Shown in pieces: positions 7,512-15,409 of a stretch of 64,000 nt of DNA. The stretch is from Blastococcus sp. KM273128 (GTDB taxonomy: Bacteria > Actinomycetota > Actinomycetes > Mycobacteriales > Geodermatophilaceae), in assembly GCF_021698975.1 (NCBI RefSeq), contig NZ_SSXA01000014.1, positions 56,982-120,981 of the forward strand. Direction: 5' to 3'. The notes under the pieces were generated by a model. The model was not told the origin of the DNA. It saw nothing but the letters and a program-made list of their open reading frames with translations, and made no database searches. The translations under genes were made by a program, and so were the position numbers. The stretch's first letter is position 1. Every line of letters starts with the position of its first letter.

Positions 7512-8624
7512 GTGCTGCCGTGGCCGCAGGCCACGGGTCCCCACCCGCCGGGGCCCTACCCGCCGGCGGCGTTCCCACCGGGGCTCTTCCCACCGGGGCT
7601 CTTCCCACCGGGGCCCTACCCACCGGCACCGTGGCCGCCCGCGCCGTTCCCGCCGGTGCCGCCGGCCGGGTGGGCGCTGCCCCCGGGGACGCCGCCGCAC
7701 GACGAGCCGACGTCGTTCCTGCACGCGATGCGGGCCCGCGACTGGGCCTGGTGGCGGCCGCTGCTCGGGCTCCTCCTGCTCGGCGTGGTCTTCCTCGTGG
7801 CCGGGGCGCTGCTCGGCGTGCTCGGCATCCTCACCGGGATCAGCCCCGACCTCGCCCTCGTCGAGCTCACCGACCCCGGCACGCTGCTGGTCACCAACGC
7901 GACCCTGGCCGTCGGCATCCCCGTGGTGTGGCTGGCCTGGGCCGTCGCGCACGGCATGCGCCCGGGCTGGTCGTCGTCGGTGCTCGCCCGGTTCCGGTGG
8001 CGGCTGCTGCCGAGGCTCACCGTGCTCGCGCTGCTCTCGATCGGCGTCGTCATCGGGCTGTCGGTGCTCCTGGCCGTCGCCTCGGGGGAGGTGGAGATCA
8101 CCGGGCCGGTGCCCTCGTGGGGCTGGCTGCTGGCCGTCGTCCTGCTCACCACGCCGCTGCAGTCGGCGGCGGAGGAGTACCTGTTCCGCGGCTACCTCAG
8201 CCAGGCGATCGCCGGCTGGATCCGCGCCCCGCGCACCGGCGCGGTGGTGGCCGCGGTGGTGACCGGAGCGCTCTTCTCGCTGGCGCACCTGCCGCCCGAC
8301 CTCGCCACCTTCCTCGACCGCTTCGCCTTCGCCCTGGCCGCCTCGGCGGTGGTGTGGCTGACCGGCGGGATCGAGGCCGCGGTGGTGCTGCACGCGGTCA
8401 ACAACGTGGTGCTGTTCCTGCTGGTCGCCCTGCTGGGGGACGCGGTGACCACCGACGTCGTGCCCGCCGGGCTGGCGCCCGTGTCGCTCGCGCTCACCGC
8501 GGCGGGTTTCGGCGGCTTCGTGCTGCTCGTGGCCAGGTGGCGGCGCCGGGCGCGGCCGGAGGTGCGCACCCCGGCCCTGGACCTCCGCCGGCCGCCGGGA
8601 GCGGCGCCCGCGCCGGCGCGCTGA
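7512..8624 (+). CDS. CPBP-family intramembrane metalloprotease with proline-rich N-terminus
   Basis: An Abi/CPBP (Rce1-type) membrane protease. About 60 N-terminal residues are a Pro/Gly/Phe/Tyr repeat (PPGLFPPGLFPPGPYPP), probably cytoplasmic and disordered. Then come several hydrophobic segments from about residue 78. The three active-site motifs are present: EEYLFRG near 221, FSLAHLPPD, and HAVNN. Natural substrates are unknown. The start is uncertain. A better start, ATG 7421 overlapping the gltX stop, leads into this frame only if one G is removed from a G7 run at 7442-7448; the joined start would read [23 protein letters not shown] 7512 is the first start in the intact frame. Confidence 0.75.
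   Translation: MLPWPQATGPHPPGPYPPAAFPPGLFPPGLFPPGPYPPAPWPPAPFPPVPPAGWALPPGTPPHDEPTSFLHAMRARDWAWWRPLLGLLLLGVVFLVAGALLGVLGILTGISPDLALVELTDPGTLLVTNATLAVGIPVVWLAWAVAHGMRPGWSSSVLARFRWRLLPRLTVLALLSIGVVIGLSVLLAVASGEVEITGPVPSWGWLLAVVLLTTPLQSAAEEYLFRGYLSQAIAGWIRAPRTGAVVAAVVTGALFSLAHLPPDLATFLDRFAFALAASAVVWLTGGIEAAVVLHAVNNVVLFLLVALLGDAVTTDVVPAGLAPVSLALTAAGFGGFVLLVARWRRRARPEVRTPALDLRRPPGAAPAPAR
7572..7616 (+). repeat. 15-bp tandem repeats encoding FPPGL
   Basis: Three consecutive copies of TTCCCACCGGGGCTC (the last varying to CCC) encode Phe-Pro-Pro-Gly-Leu/Pro in the CPBP protein. Looser copies flank them. Such a perfect repeat can expand or contract in frame. Confidence 0.85.
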
Positions 8625-8668
8625 CCGGCCGTCCGGGGGGTGGTGCGACCCGCCCCCGGGACGTCGGG

Positions 8669-8674
8669 TACAGT
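8669..8674 (+). promoter_or_regulatory. Probable -10 of the tRNA operon
   Basis: TACAGT fits TANNNT and lies 28 nt upstream of the tRNA-Gln 5' end, leaving a short processed leader. No clear -35. Confidence 0.4.
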
Positions 8675-8702
8675 TCTCTCCGGCGCCGCGAGGTGCTACC
8701 CA

Positions 8703-8774
8703 TGGGGTATGGGGTAATTGGCAGCCCGACGGTTTCTGGTTCCGTTAGTCTAGGTTCGAGTCCTGGTACCCCAG
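8703..8774 (+). tRNA. tRNA-Gln (CUG)
   Basis: A 72-nt cloverleaf: acceptor arms TGGGGTA (8703-8709) and TACCCCA (8767-8773) pair fully, discriminator G 8774, T-loop GGTTCGAGTCC. The anticodon loop TTCTGGT gives anticodon CTG. The fifth anticodon-stem pair is a T-T mismatch. CCA is not encoded. Co-transcribed with tRNA-Glu 35 nt downstream. Confidence 0.9.
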
Positions 8775-8809
8775 CGAGGAAGCCTGGTTCCTCTCGCACC
8801 ACCCAGCAC

Positions 8810-8882
8810 GGCCCCGTCGTCTAGCGGCCCAGGACGCCGCCCTCTCACGGCGGTAGCGAGGGTTCGAATCCCTTCGGGGCTA
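8810..8882 (+). tRNA. tRNA-Glu (CUC)
   Basis: A 73-nt cloverleaf: acceptor GGCCCCG (8810-8816) with CGGGGCT (8875-8881; first pair G-U), discriminator A, T-arm GGGTTCGAATCCC, anticodon loop CTCTCAC giving CTC. CCA is not encoded. The 3' half of the gene is tandemly duplicated immediately downstream. Confidence 0.93.
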
Positions 8883-8959
8883 CGCGACCGAGAGCCCCCG
8901 ACCACGGCGGTAGCGAGGGTTCGAATCCCTTCGGGGCTACGCGACCGAGAGCCCCCGAC
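8846..8959 (+). repeat. 57-bp tandem duplication of the tRNA-Glu 3' half and terminator arm
   Basis: Positions 8846-8902 and 8903-8959 are identical 57-mers. Each runs from the anticodon loop/stem of tRNA-Glu (CACGGCGGTAGCGAGGG) through the tRNA 3' end and the left arm of the downstream terminator hairpin (GAGAGCCCCCGAC). Only the second copy keeps the matching right arm. The second tRNA piece lacks the acceptor 5' strand and D arm and cannot fold as a tRNA. Confidence 0.95.
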
Positions 8960-8979
8960 CAGCTGGTCGGGGGCTCTCG
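8946..8979 (+). terminator. Terminator hairpin of the tRNA operon
   Basis: A perfect 17-bp inverted repeat centred on 8962/8963 (left arm CGAGAGCCCCCGACCAG). It has no T-run, as is common in high-GC actinobacteria. It follows the duplicated tRNA segment and precedes galT. Confidence 0.7.
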
Positions 8980-9012
8980 CCGTTCCAGGTGTCAGCGGGA
9001 GGCGGTCGAACG

Positions 9013-10098
9013 GTGTTCCGGACGAGGCGTGACCTGGCCGACGGCCGGGAGATCCTCTACTTCGACGCGGAGCCGGTCCGACGCGATGCCGGGGACGGCC
9101 GCGACCTGCCCGCCGTCGTCACCCGCTCGCAGCTCCGGTTCGACCCGCTGCTGGACGAGTGGGTCGTCGTCGCCGCGCACCGGCAGACCCGCACCTTCCT
9201 GCCCCCGGCCGACCAGTGCCCGCTGTGCCCCTCCCGGCCGGGCCGGCCCACCGAGGTGCCCGAGGCCGACTACCAGGTGGTGGTCTTCGAGAACCGGTTC
9301 CCCTCCCTGGCCACCGACGTCGACCGGGACGTGCCGCCTGCGGCTCCCGGCAACCCGCTGGCGGAGCTGCGGCCCGGGTCGGGCCGGTGCGAGGTCGTCT
9401 GCTTCACCAGCGAGCACAACCGCGTGTTCGCCGAGCTCGGCCCCGACCGCGCCCGCCTGGTCGTCGACGTCTGGGCCGAGCGCACCGCGGAGCTGTCCAC
9501 CTTAGAGGGCGTCGAGCAGGTGTTCTGCTTCGAGAACCACGGCGAGGAGATCGGGGTCACCCTCAGCCACCCCCACGGGCAGATCTACGCCTACCCCTTC
9601 CTGCCGCCGCGCGTGGCGAAGGTGCTCGGCTCGGTTCGCCGGTACCGCGGGGCCACGGGTCGTGATCTGTTCGCCGACGTGCTCGAGGCCGAGCGGAGCG
9701 GCCCGCGGGTGGTGGCCGCCAACGAGCACTGGACGGCGTTCGTGCCGGCGGCGGCCCGCTGGCCCTACGAGGTGCAGCTGTTCCCCACGCGCCGGGTGCC
9801 CGACCTGCCCGCCCTCGACGACGCCGAGCGGGACGCCCTCGCCGAGGTGTACCTGGACGTCCTGGGCCGCTTCGCCCACCGCTTCGACACCCCGATGCCC
9901 TACATCGCCTCGTGGAACCAGGCGCCCGTGCACGAGGGCCGCGAGGAGTGGTGGCTGCACCTCCAGCTGTTCTCGTTGCGCCGGGCGCCGGGGAAGCTGA
10001 AGTACCTGGCCGGGTCGGAGTCCGGCATGGGCGCCTTCATCACCGACACCAACCCCGAGGACGTCGCCGACCAGCTGCGCGCCGTGGTCCTGCCGTGA
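9013..10098 (+). CDS. galT: Galactose-1-phosphate uridylyltransferase
   Basis: Leloir pathway: transfers UMP from UDP-glucose to galactose-1-phosphate through a uridylyl-histidine intermediate. The 361-aa protein shows the zinc pair CPLC, FENRFPSL, and the active-site HPHGQ near residue 187. GTG 9013 is preferred because GGGAGG lies 10 nt upstream; GTG 8989 would add 8 residues (MSAGGGRT). It overlaps galK by 4 bp (GTGA), a two-gene galTK unit; galE is not in the window. Confidence 0.93.
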   Translation: MFRTRRDLADGREILYFDAEPVRRDAGDGRDLPAVVTRSQLRFDPLLDEWVVVAAHRQTRTFLPPADQCPLCPSRPGRPTEVPEADYQVVVFENRFPSLATDVDRDVPPAAPGNPLAELRPGSGRCEVVCFTSEHNRVFAELGPDRARLVVDVWAERTAELSTLEGVEQVFCFENHGEEIGVTLSHPHGQIYAYPFLPPRVAKVLGSVRRYRGATGRDLFADVLEAERSGPRVVAANEHWTAFVPAAARWPYEVQLFPTRRVPDLPALDDAERDALAEVYLDVLGRFAHRFDTPMPYIASWNQAPVHEGREEWWLHLQLFSLRRAPGKLKYLAGSESGMGAFITDTNPEDVADQLRAVVLP

Positions 10099-11252
10099 GC
10101 GGCGCCGCCGCGGCAGCCGAGGCCTTCGCGGGGCGTTTCGGCTCCGCGGCCGAGGGGGTCTGGGCCGCCCCCGGACGGGTCAACGTCATCGGCGAGCACA
10201 CCGACTACAACGGTGGGCACGTGCTGCCGATCGCCCTGCCGCACACGACGCGCGCCGCCGTCGGCCGGCGCGACGACGGGCGGCTGGTGCTGCGGTCGCT
10301 CCAGCACCCGGACGCCGACTCCGACGTCGCCGTCGCCGACCTGCGCCCGGGCACCCCGTCCGGCTGGGCCGGCTACGCGGCGGGGATCGTGCACCAGGTG
10401 GCCGGCTCGGTGCCGGGCGGGCTGAGCATCCTGGTCGACGGCGACGTGCCGGCCGGGGCGGGGCTCTCCTCGTCGGCGGCGCTGGAGTGCGCCGTCGCCC
10501 TGGCCCTGCGCGACCTGCTGGACCTCGACCTCGCCCCCGGGGACCTGGTGGACGTCGCGCGGCGGGCGGAGAACGACTTCGTCGGGGCTCCCACCGGGAT
10601 CCTCGACCAGTCGGCCTCGTTGCTGTGCACCGAGGGGCACGCGCTGTTCCTGGACACCCGCGACCGCAGCAGCGAGCAGGTGACCTTCGACCTGGCCGGC
10701 GCCGGTGTGGCGCTGCTCGTCGTCGACACCGGCACGACGCACGACCACGCCGCCTCCGGCTACGGGGACCGCCGCCGCGAGTGCGAGGAGGCGGCCGCCC
10801 GGCTGGGGGTCGGCCTGCTGCGCGAGGTGGCCGACGTCGCCGCGCTCGGCGTCCTCTCCGACGGCAGCGCGGCGGGGGACCGGCTGCACCGCCGCGCCCG
10901 GCACGTCGTCACCGAGGAGGCCCGCGTGCACCGGGTCGTCTCGGTGCTGCGCTCCGGCGCGGACCCCAGGTCGATCGGCCCGCTGCTCACCGAGGGCCAC
11001 GCCTCCCTGCGCGACGACTTCGAGGTCTCGGTGCCGCTGCTGGACGCCTGCGTCGAGGCCGCGGTGGCCGCCGGCGCCCACGGTGCCCGCATGGTGGGCG
11101 GCGGGTTCGGCGGCAGCGCGATCGCCCTGGTGGACGCCGACGCCACCGACGCCGTCACCACCGCCGTCGCCGACCGGTTCGCCCGGGAGGGCGCCGCCGC
11201 ACCGCGCGTCTTCTCCGCGGTTCCCTCCGCGGGTGCCCGCCGGCTTCTCTGA
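10095..11252 (+). CDS. galK: Galactokinase
   Basis: Phosphorylates galactose at C1 with ATP. This 385-aa GHMP kinase carries the galactokinase signature GRVNVIGEHTDYNGGHV (residues about 27-43), the ATP loop PAGAGLSSSAA near 120, and the C-terminal GHMP motif GARMVGGGFGGSAI. The start is fixed by the GTGA overlap with galT, which suggests coupled translation. Confidence 0.93.
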   Translation: MSGAAAAAEAFAGRFGSAAEGVWAAPGRVNVIGEHTDYNGGHVLPIALPHTTRAAVGRRDDGRLVLRSLQHPDADSDVAVADLRPGTPSGWAGYAAGIVHQVAGSVPGGLSILVDGDVPAGAGLSSSAALECAVALALRDLLDLDLAPGDLVDVARRAENDFVGAPTGILDQSASLLCTEGHALFLDTRDRSSEQVTFDLAGAGVALLVVDTGTTHDHAASGYGDRRRECEEAAARLGVGLLREVADVAALGVLSDGSAAGDRLHRRARHVVTEEARVHRVVSVLRSGADPRSIGPLLTEGHASLRDDFEVSVPLLDACVEAAVAAGAHGARMVGGGFGGSAIALVDADATDAVTTAVADRFAREGAAAPRVFSAVPSAGARRLL

Positions 11253-11264
11253 CCGGCGGGGCGG

Positions 11265-12059
11265 TCACCGCGCGCCCAGCAGCTCCTGGTCGGCCGGGAG
11301 CCCGTCGGCGCCACCGGGTGCGCCGCCGCGGAACGCCATCGGCCGGCCGCAGGACCCGGCCACCCAGGCCGAGTCGGTGAGCTGGACGTGCAGGTGCGGT
11401 TCGCTGCTGTTGCCCGAGTTGCCGCACTCGGCGACCTGCTGGCCGGCGGCGACCCGCTCGCCCACGGCCACCCGCACCGAGCCGCGGCGCAGGTGCGCCA
11501 GCACGGCGCAGGTGCCGTCATCGGTCTCGACGACGACGTGGTTGCCCAGCATCCAGCGGGCGCCGGCGACCTGGCGCACGAAGCCCTCCACGGTGAGCAG
11601 GTAGACCAGCGACAGCCAGCCGCTGCGGGCGCGGTGGTCGCTGCGGCGGTCGTGTGCCCGGACGACCCGGCCGGCCACGGGGGAGCGCACCGGCAGGCCG
11701 AACGCCGGGTAGTCGGTGACCGGCCGCCACTGACCCCCGGACCCGAACGCCGGCCGCGTGCCGTCGGCGGGTTCGGCGACCAGGTCGAGCGCCCAGGTCT
11801 GCCCCAGGCCGTGGGTGCCGTGGGAGGGCACCTTCGTCGCCGGGGAGTTCAGCGCTCGCCAGGCGCCGTCGACGGGCGGTTCGACGACGCGCACCGGTGC
11901 GGGCGGCGGTGCGACCCGGTCCAGGACGACGAACCCGACGATCAGCAGGAAGCCGAGCAGCGGGCCGGCGGGAAGGCCCAGCCCGTCCGAGGCGATGAGG
12001 AGCACGCCCGGGGCCGGCAGGAGCGGGCGGACCCGGGCAGCAGCGCGGCGGGGGCTCAC
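11265..12059 (-). CDS. M23-family (LytM-type) peptidase domain protein, membrane-anchored
   Basis: 264 aa. Two adjoining hydrophobic segments (about residues 12-46) form an N-terminal hairpin, followed by an exported LytM/peptidase_M23 domain: LPVRSPVAGRVV, MLGNHVVVET, HLRRGSVRVAVGERV and the catalytic PHLHVQ. The fold's Zn-binding His/Asp pair upstream is not obvious (FGLPVRS replaces the usual HxGxD), so it may be a non-catalytic regulator. Overlaps the upstream ArsR-like gene by 4 bp (GTGA), so it is probably co-transcribed and under its control. Confidence 0.75.
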   Translation of the reverse strand: MSPRRAAARVRPLLPAPGVLLIASDGLGLPAGPLLGFLLIVGFVVLDRVAPPPAPVRVVEPPVDGAWRALNSPATKVPSHGTHGLGQTWALDLVAEPADGTRPAFGSGGQWRPVTDYPAFGLPVRSPVAGRVVRAHDRRSDHRARSGWLSLVYLLTVEGFVRQVAGARWMLGNHVVVETDDGTCAVLAHLRRGSVRVAVGERVAAGQQVAECGNSGNSSEPHLHVQLTDSAWVAGSCGRPMAFRGGAPGGADGLPADQELLGAR

Positions 12060-12574
12060 GCCGCACCCGCCGCGAGCACCACGTGCAGCGGGACCACCCG
12101 TTCGGCGGGAACGGCGTAGCTGCCGCGCGCGGTGGTGCGCAGCCAGCCGGCGGCGGTCAGCTGGCGCAGGTGGTGGTGCAGCTGCCCGGTGGTGCCCAGG
12201 CCCGGCAGCTCGGCCAGCGCCCCGGTGGTCGTCGTCCCGGTCAGCACCTCGCGCAGCAGCCGCAGCCGCACCGGGTGGGCCAGCGCGGCCAGGGTGGCGG
12301 CCGTGGCGGCGTCGGCGTCCTCCCCTCCGCGGGCCTCCTCGGCCGGGTGGGTGCGCTGCCAGGCGTACTCCTCACCCGTGGGCAGGGTGACCCGCCCGGC
12401 GTAGAGGACCGCGCCACCGGGCAGCGCCGCGGCGTCCTCCGCGAGCCCGTCGAGGGCCCAGAAGCGCTCGGGCTGCGGCGCCGGTCCGCGGTCCTGCAGG
12501 ACCGCCTCCAGGGCGGTGAGCCGCTCCTCGATGCGGGCGAGCCGCGCCTCGTCGCCCACGGGGTGGTGTGCCAC
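12056..12574 (-). CDS. ArsR-type winged-helix transcriptional regulator
   Basis: 172 aa. The C-terminal half (about 90-165) is an ArsR-like winged helix: LAALAHPVRLRLLREVL, GQLHHHLRQLTAAGWL as recognition helix, and a GSYAVPAERV wing. The N-terminal half contains a short coiled coil (RLARIEERLTALEAVL) and an unassigned segment. No metal-binding Cys cluster is seen, so a metal inducer is unlikely. GTG 12574 lies 6 nt after a -10 hexamer that sits inside a palindromic operator, so it probably represses itself and the M23 gene. Confidence 0.8.
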   Translation of the reverse strand: MAHHPVGDEARLARIEERLTALEAVLQDRGPAPQPERFWALDGLAEDAAALPGGAVLYAGRVTLPTGEEYAWQRTHPAEEARGGEDADAATAATLAALAHPVRLRLLREVLTGTTTTGALAELPGLGTTGQLHHHLRQLTAAGWLRTTARGSYAVPAERVVPLHVVLAAGAA

Positions 12575-12610
12575 GGAACGATCCTACGGAAGAACGTAGG
12601 AGCGTTCCAA
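12575..12610 (-). promoter_or_regulatory. Palindromic operator over a leaderless promoter
   Basis: Inverted repeat GGAACGATCCTACG (12575-12588), 6-nt spacer, CGTAGGAGCGTTCC (12595-12608), matching at 13 of 14 positions. On the minus strand TTGGAA (12610-12605) and TAGGAT (12586-12581), 18 bp apart, form a good promoter. The -10 ends 6 nt before the GTG of the ArsR-like gene, so binding would block RNA polymerase directly. The sequence is seen; autoregulation is inferred. Confidence 0.7.
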
Positions 12611-12618
12611 TTCCGTGG

Positions 12619-13320
12619 TCAGCGTGCGGCGCGGGAGATGGCCGCCGCCGCGTCCAGGACGGCGCCGACGACGTCGGGACTCGGCCGGCGACCCAGCCGC
12701 TCCACCGGCCCGGAGATGGACACCGCGCCGAGCACCGCGCCCGTGGCGTCGCGGACCGGCGCCGACAGGGAGGCGACGCCGGCCTCGCGTTCGGCCACGC
12801 TGTGCGCCCAGCCGCGCCGCCGGACGTCGAGCAGGGTGCGCGCGGTGAAGCTCGCCGAGGGCAGCAGGCGGGTGACCTCGTCGGCGGGCATGAACGCCAG
12901 GAGGGCGTGCGCCGCGGAGCCCGCCGTCATGGGCAGCCGGGCACCGACCGGGACGGTGTCCCGCAGGCCGCTGGTGCGCTCCGCGGCGGCGACGCACACG
13001 CGGGTGGCGCCGTCGCGCACGTAGAACTGCGCGCTCTCGCCGGTCGCGTCGCGCAGCGTGACCAGGTGGCGCGCGGCGATCTCGCCGACGTCGGCCGTGC
13101 CCCGCCCCAGCTCGGCCAGCGCCGGCCCCGGCGCCCAGCTGCCGCTGTCGGTGCGCCGGACGAGGCGGTGCCCCTCCAGCGCGACGGCCAGCCGGTGGGC
13201 CGTCGCCCGGGGCAGGCCGGTACGCGCGACGAGCTCGGCGAGGGTGGCCGGTTCGTGCGCGACGGCGTGCAGGATCGACACCGCTTTGTCCAGAACCGCG
13301 ACCGGGTTAGGCTGTCCCAC
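12619..13320 (-). CDS. IclR-family regulator divergent from leuCD
   Basis: 233 aa with an N-terminal winged helix (LAELVARTGLPRATAHRLAVAL, residues about 27-48) and a C-terminal IclR effector domain. In actinobacteria an IclR protein divergent from leuCD (LtbR in Corynebacterium, NdgR/AreB in Streptomyces) controls leucine and related amino-acid genes. Position and size fit that orthologue; its effect here is inferred. GTG 13320 gives MGQPNPVAVLDKAVSIL, the normal family start. Confidence 0.85.
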   Translation of the reverse strand: MGQPNPVAVLDKAVSILHAVAHEPATLAELVARTGLPRATAHRLAVALEGHRLVRRTDSGSWAPGPALAELGRGTADVGEIAARHLVTLRDATGESAQFYVRDGATRVCVAAAERTSGLRDTVPVGARLPMTAGSAAHALLAFMPADEVTRLLPSASFTARTLLDVRRRGWAHSVAEREAGVASLSAPVRDATGAVLGAVSISGPVERLGRRPSPDVVGAVLDAAAAISRAAR

Positions 13321-13393
13321 ACAGCAATACTCGCATCCCGAAGAGTGAGATGGTCAACTCGGGAGCGACCAGTCACCCGGAGGGGACGAGCCC
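13321..13393. promoter_or_regulatory. Divergent iclR-leuC control region
   Basis: This 73-bp gap must hold both promoters. An imperfect inverted repeat, CCCGAAGAGT (13337-13346) and ACTCGGG (13357-13363), is a candidate regulator site. GGAGGGG (13378-13384) is the leuC ribosome-binding site. Confidence 0.4.
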
Positions 13394-14800
13394 GTGCCGA
13401 AGACCCTGGCCGAGAAGGTCTACGACGCCCACGTCGTGCGCAGCACGCCGGGGGAGCCCGACCTCCTCTACATCGACCTGCACCTCGTGCACGAGGTGAC
13501 CAGCCCGCAGGCCTTCGACGGCCTCCGGGCGGCCGGTCGCACGGTGCGCCGTCCGGACCTCACGATGGCGACCGAGGACCACAACGTCCCCACGCTGGAC
13601 ATCCTCGCCCCGATCGCCGACCCGGTCAGCCGGGCGCAGGTCGAGGCGCTGCGCCGGAACGCCGCCGAGTTCGGCATCCGGCTGGCCCCCATGGGCGACC
13701 GCGACCAGGGCATCGTGCACGTCATCGGCCCCCAGCTGGGGCTCACCCAGCCCGGCATGACCATCGTGTGCGGCGACAGCCACACCTCCACCCACGGCGC
13801 CTTCGGGGCGCTCGCCTTCGGCATCGGCACCAGCGAGGTCGAGCACGTGCTGGCCACCCAGACGCTGCCGCAGTACCGGCCGAAGCAGATGGCGGTCACC
13901 GTCGAGGGCGAGCTGGCACCCGGCGTCTCGGCGAAGGACGTCATCCTCGCCGTCATCGCGCAGATCGGCACCAACGGCGCCGCCGGCCACGTCATCGAGT
14001 ACCGGGGCAGCGCCATCGAGGCGCTGTCGATGGAGGCCCGCATGACGATCTGCAACATGTCCATCGAGGCCGGTGCCCGCGCCGGGCTGATCGCCCCCGA
14101 CCGGACCACCTTCGAGTTCCTCCGGGGCCGCCCGCACGCGCCGCAGGGCGCCGACTGGGACGCCGCGGTGGAGTACTGGTCGACGCTGCGCACCGACGAG
14201 GGCGCGACCTTCGACACCGAGGTCGTGCTGGACGCCTCCACCCTCACGCCGTTCGTCACCTGGGGCACCAACCCGGGCCAGGGCCTGCCGATCAGCGAGC
14301 GCGTGCCCGACCCGGCGGACATGGCGGACGAGGGGGAGCGGCGGGCCGCCGAGCAGGCGCTGGCCTACATGGGGCTGACCCCGGGCACCCCGCTCACCGA
14401 GATCGAGGTCGACACCGTCTTCCTGGGCTCCTGCACCAACGGCCGGATCGAGGACCTGCGGGTCGCCGCCGAGATGCTGCGCGGCAAGAAGATCGACCCG
14501 GGCACCCGCATGCTGGTCGTCCCCGGCTCGGTCGGGGTGAAGGACCAGGCCGAGGCCGAGGGGCTCGACCGGGTCTTCGTCGAGGCCGGGGCGGAGTGGC
14601 GCGGCGCCGGGTGCTCGATGTGCCTGGGCATGAACCCCGACCAGCTCAAGCCGGGGGAGCGCTCGGCCTCCACCAGCAACCGCAACTTCCAGGGCCGGCA
14701 GGGCAAGGGCGGGCGCACCCACCTGGTCTCGCCGTCGGTGGCCGCCGCCACCGCGCTGACCGGCCGCCTGACCGCCCCCGCCGACCTGATCGGAGCCTGA
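13394..14800 (+). CDS. leuC: 3-isopropylmalate dehydratase large subunit
   Basis: With LeuD, isomerises 2- to 3-isopropylmalate using a [4Fe-4S] cluster. 468 aa, normal length. Cluster cysteines are in [12 protein letters not shown] and [11 protein letters not shown]; the aconitase signature [19 protein letters not shown] is intact. GTG 13394 has a strong SD. leuD begins 3 bp after its stop. Confidence 0.96.
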   Translation: MPKTLAEKVYDAHVVRSTPGEPDLLYIDLHLVHEVTSPQAFDGLRAAGRTVRRPDLTMATEDHNVPTLDILAPIADPVSRAQVEALRRNAAEFGIRLAPMGDRDQGIVHVIGPQLGLTQPGMTIVCGDSHTSTHGAFGALAFGIGTSEVEHVLATQTLPQYRPKQMAVTVEGELAPGVSAKDVILAVIAQIGTNGAAGHVIEYRGSAIEALSMEARMTICNMSIEAGARAGLIAPDRTTFEFLRGRPHAPQGADWDAAVEYWSTLRTDEGATFDTEVVLDASTLTPFVTWGTNPGQGLPISERVPDPADMADEGERRAAEQALAYMGLTPGTPLTEIEVDTVFLGSCTNGRIEDLRVAAEMLRGKKIDPGTRMLVVPGSVGVKDQAEAEGLDRVFVEAGAEWRGAGCSMCLGMNPDQLKPGERSASTSNRNFQGRQGKGGRTHLVSPSVAAATALTGRLTAPADLIGA

Positions 14801-14803
14801 CCC

Positions 14804-15409
14804 GTGGACGCCTTCACCACCCACACCGGCACCGTCGCCCCGCTGCGCCGCAGCGCCGTCGACACCGACCAGATCATCCCGGCCGAGTACCTCAAGCGGA
14901 TCACCCGCACCGGGTTCGAGGACGGACTCTTCGTCGCCTGGCGCACCAACGAGCCGGACTTCGTGCTCAACAAGCCCGAGTTCGCCGACGCCTCGATCCT
15001 CGTCGCCGGGCCCGACTTCGGCACCGGCTCTTCCCGCGAGCACGCCGTGTGGGCGCTGATGGACGGCGGCTTCCGCGTGGTCATCAGCTCGCGGTTCGCC
15101 GACATCTTCAAGAACAACTCGACCAAGGCGGGGCTGCTCACCGTCGTCCTGCCCCAGGCCGAGGTGGAGGCGCTGTGGGCGGCCGCGGAGGCGGACCCGA
15201 CCACGCAGGTGACCGTCGACCTGGTGACCAAGCAGATCACCTACGGCGCGACGACGGTGCCGTTCGAGGCCGACGACTACACCCGCTGGCGGCTGCTGGA
15301 GGGGCTGGACGACGTCGGCCTCACCGAGCGGCACCTGGCCGACGTCGAGGCCTACGAGGCCGAGCGCCCCGCCTGGCTGCCGAAGGCGCTGCCCTCGCTC
15401 CCGGCTTAG
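14804..15409 (+). CDS. leuD: 3-isopropylmalate dehydratase small subunit
   Basis: Swivel domain that completes the LeuCD active site; 201 aa. Seen: [14 protein letters not shown] near the N-terminus and the [17 protein letters not shown] substrate-recognition loop. Starts 3 bp after leuC. Its TAG stop overlaps the stop of the convergent mutT1 gene (15406-15409). Confidence 0.95.
   Translation: MDAFTTHTGTVAPLRRSAVDTDQIIPAEYLKRITRTGFEDGLFVAWRTNEPDFVLNKPEFADASILVAGPDFGTGSSREHAVWALMDGGFRVVISSRFADIFKNNSTKAGLLTVVLPQAEVEALWAAAEADPTTQVTVDLVTKQITYGATTVPFEADDYTRWRLLEGLDDVGLTERHLADVEAYEAERPAWLPKALPSLPA

Noticed and set aside
8903..8939. A second tRNA-Glu
   Set aside because: Only the 3' half is duplicated; there is no 5' acceptor strand or D arm.
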